Assembly (NCBI GenBank): GCA_021790995.1
Contig: JAJYFA010000022.1
Coordinates: 1 to 34,997 of the forward strand
DNA length: 34,997 nucleotides
Direction: 5' to 3'
DNA from: Acidobacteriota bacterium
GTDB taxonomy: Bacteria > Acidobacteriota > Terriglobia > Terriglobales > Acidobacteriaceae
In this document: piece by piece, positions 8,022 to 16,333 of the stretch
How the letters are laid out: each line of letters starts with the position of its first letter
How positions within the stretch are numbered: position 1 is the first letter of the stretch
Notes under the pieces: model-generated
Told to the model about the DNA's origin: nothing
The model's database searches: none
Seen by the model: only the letters and a program-made list of their open reading frames with translations
Program-made: the position numbers and the translations under genes

Positions 8022-8957
8022 CTATTGCCCCCGGTACCACTCCACCGTCCGCCGCAAGCCCTCGGCGAAGTCAACCGTGGGGGTGTATCCCAGCAGCTCT
8101 TGCGCAAGGTGAATATCAGCCAGGGAGTGCTTGATGTCGCCTGAGCGCTGCTCGCCATAAGCTGGCTTGCCGCGATAGCCCGTGAGGCCGCAAAGCAGAT
8201 CAAACGTCTGGTTCAGGCTCACGGCCGAACCGGTGGCCAGGTTCATTGCGCGGCCCGCGACCTTCCCGGCCGGCGCGGCGGCGGCCAGCAGGTTGGCCGT
8301 CACCACGTTGTCGATGTAGGTGAAGTCCCGGCTCTGCTCGCCGTCGCCGTGGATTGTAGGCTGCTCGCCAGCCAGCATCTTGCGGCAGAAGATTGCCAGC
8401 ACGCCGGAGTAGTGCGAAGTCGGATCCTGATAGGGGCCGAAGACGTTGAAGTAGCGCAGGGTCACGTTCTCCATGCCGTAGACACGGCTGAAGGCGCTCA
8501 GATAGTGCTCGCCTGCCAGCTTGGCCACGGCGTAGGGAGTAATGGGCGCGGGCAGCATCTCTTCGTGCTTGGGCAGCGTGGGTGTCTCGCCATAGATCGA
8601 CGACGAACCGGCGTAGACGACGCGGCGCACGCCAGCATCTTTCGCCGCCACCAGAAGGTTCAGCGTGGCATCGATGCAGTTTCGGTTGGTGGAGGCGGGA
8701 TCGGCCACCGAGCGCGGCACCGAGGCCAGCGCCGCTTCGTGGAAGACAATCTCCACGCCGGCGCATACCCTTGCGCAGACCGCCGGGTCGGCCAGGTCGC
8801 CTTCGACAAACTCCATAGCCTCAAGGCCCACAAGATTCGCGTGTTTGCCCGTGATAAAGCTATCGACACCTCGTACCGATTCGCCGCGCGCAAGCAGAGC
8901 CACGGCGATCGAGCGGCCGATGAATCCGGCTGCGCCGGTGACAAGATATTTTGGCAA
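8022..8957 (-). CDS. NAD-dependent UDP-sugar 4-epimerase (WbpP/GalE-like SDR)
   Basis: This 311-residue extended short-chain dehydrogenase has the NAD-binding GAAGFIG near the N-terminus, a Ser-x24-Tyr-xxx-Lys active site (GSSSIYGE, then YAVAK), and LRYFNVFGPYQDP for substrate binding. These features fit UDP-N-acetylglucosamine or UDP-glucuronate 4-epimerases used for surface polysaccharide precursors. The start appears to be TTG at 8957, with GAGGT about 7-8 nt upstream; the sequence MPKYLVTGAAG begins exactly as family members do. It is transcribed divergently from a UDP-sugar 6-dehydrogenase, the usual partner: oxidation at C6 followed by C4 epimerisation gives galacturonate-type sugar nucleotides. 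Substrate (acetamido or plain sugar) is not settled from sequence. Confidence 0.85.
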   Translation of the reverse strand: MPKYLVTGAAGFIGRSIAVALLARGESVRGVDSFITGKHANLVGLEAMEFVEGDLADPAVCARVCAGVEIVFHEAALASVPRSVADPASTNRNCIDATLNLLVAAKDAGVRRVVYAGSSSIYGETPTLPKHEEMLPAPITPYAVAKLAGEHYLSAFSRVYGMENVTLRYFNVFGPYQDPTSHYSGVLAIFCRKMLAGEQPTIHGDGEQSRDFTYIDNVVTANLLAAAAPAGKVAGRAMNLATGSAVSLNQTFDLLCGLTGYRGKPAYGEQRSGDIKHSLADIHLAQELLGYTPTVDFAEGLRRTVEWYRGQ

Positions 8958-9051
8958 TGTCTTACCTCAGAAGAAAGATCAAAAACAGCGGCCTGAACTT
9001 CGGCCTTCCCTCCCAGAATATCAACACGACAGAACCACCCCGCTGAGACCG

Positions 9052-9066
9052 TATAATCTCGCCATG
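9052..9066 (+). promoter_or_regulatory. TATAAT box predicting a leaderless mRNA
   Basis: A consensus -10 hexamer TATAAT (9052-9057) ends six bases before the ATG at 9064, and no Shine-Dalgarno sequence is present. Transcription from it should start at or next to the A of the start codon. The -35 region has only a partial match (GACA at 9028-9031, with over-long spacing). The divergent epimerase promoter must lie in the same 106 bp. Confidence 0.55.
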
Positions 9067-10410
9067 GAACGTCCTACTACGACCCCCATCTCAGACCTCA
9101 AACAAAAAATGGAATCGCGTCAGGCCCGCATCGGCATCGTCGGCATGGGCTACGTGGGGCTGCCGCTGGCACTGCTCTTCTCTGGCGAGCGATTTCGCGT
9201 CACCGGCTTTGACATCGCCGCCGACAAGGTGGCCGCGCTCAACGCCGGCAAGTCCTACATCGTTCGCATTTCGCCGGAGGCGATTGTCGAAGCGCAGAAG
9301 GCTGGCTTCCGCGCCACCTCGGACTATGCCGAGATCGCCGTCATGGATGCCGTCATCATCTGCGTTCCCACGCCGCTCGACGAGCACCACGAGCCCGACA
9401 TGAGCTTTGTCGTCGGAACGGTGCAATCCATTGCCCCGCACATTCATTCCGGCCAGTTGATCGTGCTCGAAAGCACCACCTACCCCGGCACCACGGACGA
9501 GGTCGTCGTGCCTCTGCTCGAAGGCGGCAACCCGCACGGCATCAAGGCAGCCCGCGCCGCCGAGGAAGCCGGCGTGCATGTCGTCTTCTCGCCCGAGCGC
9601 GAAGATCCAGGCAACGACTCGGTGAATCGCCGCGACGTTCCCAAGGTTGTGGGCGGATGCAGCGCTCTGGGCGTGGAGGTCGCCGCAGCCATGTATGGGG
9701 CCATCTTCCGCCGCGTGGTGCAGGTTTCAAGCCCCGCGGCAGCGGAGATGACCAAGCTGCTCGAAAACATCTACCGCTGCGTTAACATTGCGCTGGTGAA
9801 CGAGCTGAAGCAGCTCTGCATGCGCATGAACATCGATATTCACGAAGTCATCGACGCGGCCAAGACCAAGCCCTTCGGGTTTCAGGCCTTTTATCCCGGC
9901 CCGGGACTGGGCGGGCACTGCATTCCCATCGATCCATTTTATCTCTCGTGGAAGGCGCGCGAGTTTGACTTCCGCACGCGCTTTATCGAGCTGGCTGGCG
10001 AGATCAACACGGCCATGCCGTACTTTGTGATTGGCCAGGTATGCGCGGCGCTCAACGATCGCTCGAAGGCCCTGAAAGGATCGCGGATTCTGGTGCTGGG
10101 CCTCGCCTACAAGCGCGACATCGACGATCTTCGCGAGTCGCCCTCGCTCACCATCATCGAGCTTCTGCGCAAGGACGGGGCCATTGTCTCGTATAACGAC
10201 CCTTATTTCCCGACGGTCGGCCACGGCCGCAAGTACGACCTAAGCATGGCCTGCGCTCCGCTCGAACACCTCGAACAATACGACGCGGTTCTCATCGTCA
10301 CCGACCACTCCAGCTACGATTACCAGCGAATTGTCGACCAGTCGCAGCTGGTCATCGACACCCGCAACGCCACCCGAGGCATTGAATCGCCGAAGATTGT
10401 GCGCTGCTGA
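9064..10410 (+). CDS. nucleotide-sugar 6-dehydrogenase (UDP-GlcNAc dehydrogenase, WbpA-like)
   Basis: This 448-residue enzyme of the UDP-glucose/GDP-mannose dehydrogenase family oxidises the C6 hydroxyl of a UDP-sugar to the acid with two NAD+. It shows the Rossmann motif GIVGMGYVG (24-32), CVPTPLDE (100-107), the ESTTYPGTT block (136-144), and the catalytic cysteine C286 in GPGLGGHCIPIDP. The C-terminal domain has LGLAYKRDIDDLRESPS. The TKPFGFQAFYPGPGLGGHC wording is typical of the WbpA/WbpO group acting on UDP-GlcNAc or UDP-GalNAc. The same frame is open upstream to 8665, but that part lies antisense to the epimerase. ATG 9064 follows a TATAAT box at leaderless spacing; ATG 9109 would be too late to keep the N-terminal strand intact. 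Confidence 0.88.
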   Translation: MERPTTTPISDLKQKMESRQARIGIVGMGYVGLPLALLFSGERFRVTGFDIAADKVAALNAGKSYIVRISPEAIVEAQKAGFRATSDYAEIAVMDAVIICVPTPLDEHHEPDMSFVVGTVQSIAPHIHSGQLIVLESTTYPGTTDEVVVPLLEGGNPHGIKAARAAEEAGVHVVFSPEREDPGNDSVNRRDVPKVVGGCSALGVEVAAAMYGAIFRRVVQVSSPAAAEMTKLLENIYRCVNIALVNELKQLCMRMNIDIHEVIDAAKTKPFGFQAFYPGPGLGGHCIPIDPFYLSWKAREFDFRTRFIELAGEINTAMPYFVIGQVCAALNDRSKALKGSRILVLGLAYKRDIDDLRESPSLTIIELLRKDGAIVSYNDPYFPTVGHGRKYDLSMACAPLEHLEQYDAVLIVTDHSSYDYQRIVDQSQLVIDTRNATRGIESPKIVRC

Positions 10411-10427
10411 CAGCCGTTCGTCCAATC

Positions 10428-10474
10428 GTCCCCAAGCTATCCTCTGAGCAGATCGTGTATCTTGGCTTGGGGAC
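10428..10474 (+). promoter_or_regulatory. 10-bp inverted repeat covering the RBS of the EtfD-like gene
   Basis: GTCCCCAAGC (10428-10437) is exactly complementary to GCTTGGGGAC (10465-10474). The right arm contains the only Shine-Dalgarno-like run (GGGGA) and ends 3 nt before the ATG at 10478. If transcription starts upstream of 10428, the hairpin would hide the ribosome-binding site. If it starts from a TATCCT (10439) or TATCTT (10458) hexamer inside the loop, the repeat would act as a DNA operator instead. Confidence 0.5.
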
Positions 10475-10477
10475 ATC

Positions 10478-12361
10478 ATGAACGACCTTTTGCGTACCCT
10501 CGTCGAGCCCCGGCACTTTGCGCTCTGGGAACGGCTTCTGTTCCCTGCCCTGGCGGCAGCATCCATCTACGGTTTCTATTGGCGTTTTGCGCCCATCCTG
10601 CGCAACATCCAGCGCGCAAAGAAAGACCCCGGCTTCCATCTTTTTCCCATCGTCAAACGTGTGGGCGACTTTGTCTGGGAAGTTGCTCTGCAAAGCAAGG
10701 TGATTCGCCAGCGGCCACTGGCCGGCATCGCCCATGCATCGGTTTTCTGGGCCTTCTGCGCCTTCGCGCTCGTCACACTGAACCATTGCGCGGCGGTTTT
10801 CGGACTGGGCTTCCTCGATCCCGCGGACCGCGTGGGGCGCTACTACTTCTACTTCGCCGCCGTCTTCGCGCTGGCCTGCGCCGTTGGCATTCTGGGACTC
10901 TTTGTGCGGCGATTTCTGGTGCAGCCGAAGTGGCTGGGCGAACTCTCGTGGGGATCGGGCGTCGTTGCGCTGCTCATCTTTGCGTTGATGGTGACGTACC
11001 TCGCGGCATTCTTCGTCACGGGTCCGGCTGCCGCGGTCCACGCGCTCTGGTGGGCGCACACGCTCGCTTTGCTTGCATTTCTGCCCATCATTCCCCACAC
11101 CAAGCACCTGCACCTGGTTCTCGGCCCGTTCACCGTCTTTTTCTCGCGCGGCTCATTCGCCCAGATTCCTCCGCTCGCAGGCGACGAGGACTTCGGCATG
11201 GTTGCGGGCAAGGATCTGACGCGCATTGTGAGCCTGCAGGCCTACTCCTGCGTCGAGTGCGGACGCTGCATGGAGCATTGCCCCGCCAATAATACCGGCA
11301 AAGAGCTCAACCCGAAAGAGATTGTTCTCGGCTTGCGCGGCTACCTGAATGAGTTCGGTCCAGCGTCGGAGGAACCACTGCTCGGCAAGTACGCGTCGCA
11401 ACAGGCGGTCTTTCAGTGCACTACCTGCGGCGCCTGCGAGTTTCAGTGCCCGGTCGGCATTGAGCATGTGCCCATCATGGTCGGGCTCCGCCGTGGAGCG
11501 GTCAATACCGGCGCGTGGGAGGACGACTACGGCAGCAAACTTTTCCTTGCGCTGGAAAAAGGCAGCAACGCATTGGGCATGAGCGCGACCGAACGCGACA
11601 AGTTTATCGAAAAGAACGTACTGCCCATCTTCGACGGCACGCAGGAGTACTGCCTCTGGCTCGGCTGCATGGGCGCTTACGATCCGCAGGGCCGCGAGAT
11701 TGTGCTCGCCTTTGCGCGCGTCATGCGCTACCTCGGCATCACCTTCGGCGTTCTGCGCAAGGAGAAGTGCACGGGCGATGCCGTGCGGCGGCTGGGCAAC
11801 GATCTCGTCTTCCAGCAACTGGCCGAAGCCAACCTGGAGACGATGGCGCAGAACAAGGTGAAGAAGATCGTCTCCATCTGCCCGCATTGCGTGCGCACGA
11901 TACAGGAAGACTGGAAGGAATACGGCGCGCCGCCAGAAGTTGAGCATCACAGCGAGTTTCTGGCGCGTTTCGCATCGCGACTGCCCTCCGTCCAAGACCG
12001 GAAAAAGATCGTATTCCACGACCCCTGCTACCTGGGCCGCTACCGCAACGTCTATGACGAGCCTCGAAAGGCCGCAGCCCTCGCCGGCAGCCTCGTTGAA
12101 GCGCCTCGATCGCGGGAGCGCAGCTTCTGCTGCGGCGCCGGCGGCGGGCTCGCGTTTCTCGGCGAGGAGCAGGGCGAGCGCGTGAGCCATGTGCGCACGG
12201 CGGAACTGACGGCGACGGGTGCGAGCGTGATCGCTGCCGCATGCCCCTTCTGCAATACCATGTTTCGTGACGCACTCGCCGCACGAGACGACGCCACTCC
12301 CGAGCTGCTCGACATTGCACAGCTTGTCGCGCAGGAGCTGCCCAGGGAGAGCGCAAACTAA
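10478..12361 (+). CDS. etfD: EtfD/EMO-like membrane Fe-S oxidoreductase (ETF:menaquinone reductase)
   Basis: This 627-residue protein probably takes electrons from reduced EtfBA and passes them to the membrane quinone pool. Residues 20-225 form about five to six membrane helices of the NarI-like type, with histidines H86, H103, H194 and the HTKHLH cluster (207-212) as candidate haem b ligands. Two 4Fe-4S motifs follow: CxxCxxCxxxCP at C258-C268 and C314-C324. The C-terminal half has two CCG-type domains (LGCMGAYDP with SICPHC, then DPCYLGR with SFCCGAGGG and AACPFC), as in heterodisulfide reductase HdrD. The layout matches EtfD of mycobacteria and the ETF:methylmenaquinone oxidoreductase EMO of anaerobic aromatic degraders. 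EtfB and EtfA follow directly downstream. Confidence 0.82.
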   Translation: MNDLLRTLVEPRHFALWERLLFPALAAASIYGFYWRFAPILRNIQRAKKDPGFHLFPIVKRVGDFVWEVALQSKVIRQRPLAGIAHASVFWAFCAFALVTLNHCAAVFGLGFLDPADRVGRYYFYFAAVFALACAVGILGLFVRRFLVQPKWLGELSWGSGVVALLIFALMVTYLAAFFVTGPAAAVHALWWAHTLALLAFLPIIPHTKHLHLVLGPFTVFFSRGSFAQIPPLAGDEDFGMVAGKDLTRIVSLQAYSCVECGRCMEHCPANNTGKELNPKEIVLGLRGYLNEFGPASEEPLLGKYASQQAVFQCTTCGACEFQCPVGIEHVPIMVGLRRGAVNTGAWEDDYGSKLFLALEKGSNALGMSATERDKFIEKNVLPIFDGTQEYCLWLGCMGAYDPQGREIVLAFARVMRYLGITFGVLRKEKCTGDAVRRLGNDLVFQQLAEANLETMAQNKVKKIVSICPHCVRTIQEDWKEYGAPPEVEHHSEFLARFASRLPSVQDRKKIVFHDPCYLGRYRNVYDEPRKAAALAGSLVEAPRSRERSFCCGAGGGLAFLGEEQGERVSHVRTAELTATGASVIAAACPFCNTMFRDALAARDDATPELLDIAQLVAQELPRESAN

Positions 12362-12435
12362 ACTTTCGAACGCCAGCCCTCGGCCGGCACTCGTGTGAGC
12401 CTCCGGGTTCGCACATTTGAATGGAGCACCAGAGA

Positions 12436-13206
12436 ATGAAGATCGTTGTAGCCATCAAACAGGTTCCCGACCGCGATGCGCCAATTCGCATCGCGTCAGC
12501 GGGCAAGTGGATCGAAGAAGCCGATCTGCAGTGGGCCATGAACGAGCCCGACGCCTACGCGCTCGAAGAGGCACTGCAGCTCAAGGAAAAGCACGGCGGC
12601 GAGGTCGTCGTGGTGAGCGCCGGACCGGAGCGCGTCGCCACCACGATCCGCGAAGCCTTGGCCAAGGGCGCCGACCGCGCCATCCACATCGTCGCGGACG
12701 ACCTGGGCTCGCGCGACGCACTGGGCGTCGCCAGGCTCCTCGCCGCAGCCATTCAGCCTGAGAATCCCGACCTCGTGCTGACAGGCCTGCAATCGGAAGA
12801 TATGGGTCTCGGCCAGACCGGCGTGATTCTGGCCGAGTTGCTCAGACTGCCTCACTCGACGCTGATTCTGCACGTCGAGAAGACCGATGCAGGGCTCAGG
12901 GTCAAGCGCGAGCTCGAAGAAGGATGGTTCCAATCCATCGAAATGCCCTTGCCTGCGGTGCTCACAATGCAGTCGGGCGGCAACAAGCTGCGCTACGCCA
13001 CGCTGATGGGCATCAAGCGCGCCAAGACCAAGGAGCTGCGCGCGGTGAACGCGGCGGAGCTCGGCGCCGGCCCGGCGCCGGTGGTCGTGCTTGAACAAAT
13101 CACCCTGCCGAAAAAGCAAAAGTCCACGCAGATTCTTTCGGGATCGCCCAAAGAAGCCGCGACTGCATTGGTCGAGAAACTGAAGACGGAGGCGCGCGTA
13201 CTATGA
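12436..13206 (+). CDS. etfB: electron transfer flavoprotein beta subunit
   Basis: This is the 256-residue small ETF subunit, which with EtfA shuttles electrons from acyl-CoA dehydrogenases and related flavoenzymes. MKIVVAIKQVPD at the start, the NEPDAYALEEAL segment and the GLQSEDMGLGQTG loop are family hallmarks; the last is the nucleotide (AMP/FAD) site. I start it at ATG 12436 because GGAG (12423-12426) gives a 9-nt spacer and the family normally begins MKI; the ATG at 12421 would add five residues and overlap that site. It lies 74 bp after the EtfD-like gene and overlaps etfA by four bases (ATGA), so the three genes form one operon. Whether the ETF is bifurcating cannot be decided without alignment. 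Confidence 0.92.
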   Translation: MKIVVAIKQVPDRDAPIRIASAGKWIEEADLQWAMNEPDAYALEEALQLKEKHGGEVVVVSAGPERVATTIREALAKGADRAIHIVADDLGSRDALGVARLLAAAIQPENPDLVLTGLQSEDMGLGQTGVILAELLRLPHSTLILHVEKTDAGLRVKRELEEGWFQSIEMPLPAVLTMQSGGNKLRYATLMGIKRAKTKELRAVNAAELGAGPAPVVVLEQITLPKKQKSTQILSGSPKEAATALVEKLKTEARVL

Positions 13207-14171
13207 GCAGCATTCTGGTGGTCCAGGAGGCGCGCCGCGACGGGAGCGCCCGCATCTTTCAAGAGACATTGGCTGCCGGCCGCAAGCTGGCCGCGCTGAC
13301 AGGCTTGCCGCTAGAAGCGGCCGCCGTTGGCGATCCGAACGCGAACATCTTTCGCGAAATCACGGGCGCGCCGCCCAGCGCGGGCCACGCCATTCGCCAT
13401 CCACTACTTGCGGCCTATACCGCCGACGGCTATGTGCTCGCCTTTGAGCAGTTAATCCGCCAGCTTGAGCCTCGTTACGTCCTGTTCCCGCACACTTACC
13501 AGGCGCGCGACTTTGTTCCCCGGCTCGCCGCGCGCTTCGGCCAAGTGCTCATCGGCGATGTCACTGCGATCGAAACCGGGCCAACGTTTGAGCGCCAGCT
13601 CTTCCAGGGGCGCATCAACGCGGCGTATCGTCACACGAGCGACGGCCCCTGCTTTGTCTCGATTCAGAACGGCGCGTTTCGTGCCGATGAGCCCAGCGGC
13701 GGCACGATGCCGATCAGCGAGTTCTTACCTGCGATCGAGCCCGCACAGATTCGCATCCAGCCCAGCGATCCCTTCCGTGAATCGGCACAGACCGTCGATC
13801 TTGGCTCGGCGCAGCGCATTGTGTGCGTGGGCCGCGGCATCAAGACCGCCGATAACATGCCGCTCGTCGAGGCCCTCGCCGGCGCGCTCGATGCGGAGCT
13901 GGCCGCCTCGCGTCCCATCTGCGACAACGGGTGGTTGCCCATGGAACGGCAGGTGGGCAGCTCCGGCCAGACCGTAGCGCCAAAGCTCTATCTCGCCATC
14001 GGCATCTCGGGTGCGATTCAACACCTGGTCGGCATGAAAGGATCGCAATGCATCGTGGCCGTCAACAAGGACGCCGACGCGCCCATCTTTGAGGTTGCTA
14101 ACTATGGCATCGTTGGGGATCTCTTTGAGGTCGTGCCGGCGCTGACGGAGGCGGTGAAGGCGGCGAAGTGA
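13203..14171 (+). CDS. etfA: electron transfer flavoprotein alpha subunit
   Basis: This is the 322-residue FAD-binding ETF subunit. The N-terminal domain (1-190) has the expected alpha/beta pattern with PHTYQARDFVPRLAARFG. The C-terminal domain carries GRGIKTADNMPLVEALAGAL, CDNGWLPMERQVGSSGQTVAPKL split over the FAD pocket, and AIGISGAIQHLVGM followed by AVNKDADAPIFEVANYGIVGD, all diagnostic. The start ATG at 13203 overlaps the etfB stop as ATGA, giving coupled synthesis of the two subunits. It is the last gene of the EtfD-EtfB-EtfA cassette; an inverted repeat at 14195-14212 follows the stop. Confidence 0.93.
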   Translation: MSSILVVQEARRDGSARIFQETLAAGRKLAALTGLPLEAAAVGDPNANIFREITGAPPSAGHAIRHPLLAAYTADGYVLAFEQLIRQLEPRYVLFPHTYQARDFVPRLAARFGQVLIGDVTAIETGPTFERQLFQGRINAAYRHTSDGPCFVSIQNGAFRADEPSGGTMPISEFLPAIEPAQIRIQPSDPFRESAQTVDLGSAQRIVCVGRGIKTADNMPLVEALAGALDAELAASRPICDNGWLPMERQVGSSGQTVAPKLYLAIGISGAIQHLVGMKGSQCIVAVNKDADAPIFEVANYGIVGDLFEVVPALTEAVKAAK

Positions 14172-14194
14172 ATGGCACGCCCAGTTGTCAGGCA

Positions 14195-14212
14195 GTGCAA
14201 TTCATCTTGCAC
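14195..14212. promoter_or_regulatory. perfect inverted repeat between etfA and the sugar transporter
   Basis: GTGCAA-TTCATC-TTGCAC is a perfect 6-bp inverted repeat, 24 bp after the etfA stop and about 80 bp before the transporter start. It could be a weak terminator hairpin or an operator (for example of a LacI-type regulator) controlling the transporter-ribokinase pair. The short stem and absence of a T run make the operator reading at least as likely. Confidence 0.35.
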
Positions 14213-14289
14213 CTTTCACAACGACAAGGGACGATGCGCCCCGCTCCCCTCTCAACTGCGCATCTGTACCTATCCGAAGGAAGTTCACT

Positions 14290-15288
14290 GTGCTCGTTCC
14301 AGAAACCTATCTAGCTGCGTTGAGCCTCACGATTCTCACCATGCTTTGCTGGGGATCGTGGGCAAACACACTCAAGCTCTGTCCCAAATTCCGCTTTCAA
14401 CTTTTCTACTGGGACTACGTGATCGGCCTGGCCGCAGGCGCGATCTTCTGGGGGGTGACGGCGGGCAGCATCGGTCACGCGGGCGCACCGTTCCTGCGCG
14501 ATGTGGCGCAAACGCCGCTCGCGCCCATGCTTTACGCTATCGCGGGCGGCGCGATTTTTAACGTCGCCAATCTGCTGCTGGTGGCCGCGATTGACGTGGC
14601 AGGCATGGCAGTCGCCTTTCCGGTTGGCATAGGTCTCGCTCTCGTCATCGGCGCGGTATCGAACTACATCATCAAACCCGTGGGCAATCCAGGGCTGCTC
14701 TTTGGCGGCGTGGCGCTGGTGGTGGTGGCGATTGTGCTCGACGCCGCGGCCTACCGCAAGCGCGAAACCACGGTGCGGGCCGCTACGGCGCGCGGAATCG
14801 TCATCAGCCTCACATGCGGTGTGCTGATGGGCTGCTTTTACCCGTTTGTGGCGCGGGCGCTCAACGGCGAGCCTGGGCAGTTGGCGCCGGGGCCCTACGC
14901 GGTCACGTTGTTCTTCGCCGTCGGCGTCATTGTCTCTGCCATACCGGCAAACTGGCTGCTGATGAAGAAACCGCTTGACGGGCGCGAGCCGGTCGACGGG
15001 GGCGATTACTGGAAAGCGCCTTTCGGCTGGCATCTGGCAGGCACGCTCGGCGGAGCCATCTGGTGCATGGGCAGCGTGGCCAACTTTCTCGCCTCGGGCG
15101 CACACCTGGTTGGACCCGCCGTTTCGTATAGCATTGGTCAGGGTGCAACGATGGTTTCGGCCTGCTGGGGCGTCTTTGTCTGGCGCGAGTTCGCGGGCGC
15201 TCCGCGCGCGGCCCGGGTGCTTCTGGCGTTGATGTTCTTCTTTTTCCTGGTGGGGCTTGGATCGCTAGCTATCGCACCATTGTATTGA
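14290..15288 (+). CDS. DMT-superfamily sugar/nucleoside-type transporter (GRP/ureide permease-like)
   Basis: This membrane protein of 332 residues has about ten hydrophobic helices. The N-terminal ALSLTILTMLCWGSWANTLK, the FYWDYVIGLAAGAIFWG segment and the internal repeat fit the glucose/ribose porter (GRP, RbsU) and ureide permease branch of the drug/metabolite transporter superfamily. The frame is open upstream to 14185, but the first 35 residues there are polar and unlike the family. GTG at 14290 with AAGGAAG 7 nt ahead is the better start. Ribokinase begins 10 bp after its stop, so ribose (or a ribose-containing compound) is the most economical substrate guess. The family label itself is less certain than the membrane topology. 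Confidence 0.72.
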   Translation: MLVPETYLAALSLTILTMLCWGSWANTLKLCPKFRFQLFYWDYVIGLAAGAIFWGVTAGSIGHAGAPFLRDVAQTPLAPMLYAIAGGAIFNVANLLLVAAIDVAGMAVAFPVGIGLALVIGAVSNYIIKPVGNPGLLFGGVALVVVAIVLDAAAYRKRETTVRAATARGIVISLTCGVLMGCFYPFVARALNGEPGQLAPGPYAVTLFFAVGVIVSAIPANWLLMKKPLDGREPVDGGDYWKAPFGWHLAGTLGGAIWCMGSVANFLASGAHLVGPAVSYSIGQGATMVSACWGVFVWREFAGAPRAARVLLALMFFFFLVGLGSLAIAPLY

Positions 15289-15298
15289 GGTTCTTGCC

Positions 15299-16219
15299 AT
15301 GAGCGATACACGCAAGCCTATCGTGGTGGTCGGCAGCATCACGATGGATCTGGTCACGCGCACGCCGCGCATTCCCGCCATCGGCCAGACGCTGATCGGC
15401 ACAGCTTTTGAGACCACGCCCGGAGGCAAGGGCGCAAACCAGGCAGTAGCGGCAGCGCGCCTTGGCTATCGCGTTGCCATGATCGCGAAGGTCGGCGACG
15501 ACGCCTTCGGCCCCCAGCTCATCGAGAATCTGCAATGCGCCGGCGTCGACACCTCCGCAATGGCGCAGACCGTCGGCTCCTCGGGCCTCGCACCCATGTT
15601 TGTGGCCGATGACGGTCAGAATGCGATCGTCGTCGTCCCCGGCGCCAACGGCAAAATGGACCGCGCGATGGTGGACAGCCACGCCAGCCTGATCCGTTCG
15701 GCCGGCATCGTACTTTGCCAGCTTGAAATTCCCCCGGGCACGCTGAGCTACACACTCGACCTTTGCGCCAAAGCGAATGTGCCTGTACTGCTCGATCCCG
15801 CGCCGGCGGCCACATTGCCCGATGCGGTGTGGAGTCAGGTCGAATGGTTCACGCCTAACGAAACCGAGGCTGCATTCTATGTGGGCGACGGCGCAAGCAT
15901 GGAAGAGACCGCCCGGCGCCTTCATGCCAAAGGTCTCCGCGGCGTGGTGCTCAAGCGCGGCGGCGACGGCGCGTTCGTCTCCGTTGCCGGCGGCAGAGCA
16001 GAGTGGGTCAGGCCATTCAAAGTGCAAGCCATCGATACCGTGGCCGCGGGCGACTGCTTCAACGGCGCATTTGCCGTAGCGATCGAAGAGGGCAAAGATC
16101 CGTGGCAGGCCGCGCGGTTTGCCAACGCCGCGTCGGCTCTCAGCGTTACGCGCAAGGGCGCGCAAGCCTCGATGCCGTGGCGCTCGGAGGTGGACGAGTT
16201 TCTGGCCCAAAATTGCTAA
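15299..16219 (+). CDS. rbsK: ribokinase
   Basis: This 306-residue PfkB-family kinase should phosphorylate D-ribose at O5. Both family signatures are present: the N-terminal GSITMDLV and TPGGKGANQAVAAARLG (about 40-56, sugar-binding) and DTVAAGDCFNGAFA near residue 245, whose Asp is the catalytic base. Other PfkB sugars are possible, but the PGGKGANQA wording and AAGD form are those of ribokinases. It is ten bases downstream of the transporter, forming a likely uptake-and-trap operon. Its product, ribose-5-phosphate, feeds transketolase, encoded at 3522-5561. A CTGGA/TCCAG hairpin at 16260-16273 after the stop may be a weak terminator. Confidence 0.88.
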   Translation: MSDTRKPIVVVGSITMDLVTRTPRIPAIGQTLIGTAFETTPGGKGANQAVAAARLGYRVAMIAKVGDDAFGPQLIENLQCAGVDTSAMAQTVGSSGLAPMFVADDGQNAIVVVPGANGKMDRAMVDSHASLIRSAGIVLCQLEIPPGTLSYTLDLCAKANVPVLLDPAPAATLPDAVWSQVEWFTPNETEAAFYVGDGASMEETARRLHAKGLRGVVLKRGGDGAFVSVAGGRAEWVRPFKVQAIDTVAAGDCFNGAFAVAIEEGKDPWQAARFANAASALSVTRKGAQASMPWRSEVDEFLAQNC

Positions 16220-16333
16220 CATGGTGCTGCGCTGGCTTTGGAGATTTTTGGGAACTACTCTGGAATCCTCCAGCCGGGATTCGCATCCTAATGATTAAAG
16301 GACTGAACTTCCCCGTTCGATCCCGAGGTCTGT

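Noticed and set aside
8665-9063. N-terminal extension of the UDP-sugar dehydrogenase frame
   Set aside because: It runs antisense through the epimerase gene and is unlike the family; the TATAAT box and conserved N-terminus support 9064.
15299-16219. AAGD instead of GAGD in the ribokinase active-site motif
   Set aside because: Genuine ribokinases, including the Escherichia coli enzyme as I recall it, carry the AAGD form, so this is not a defect.
16221-16298. 25-codon frame after ribokinase
   Set aside because: No ribosome site and no coding signal; likely chance.
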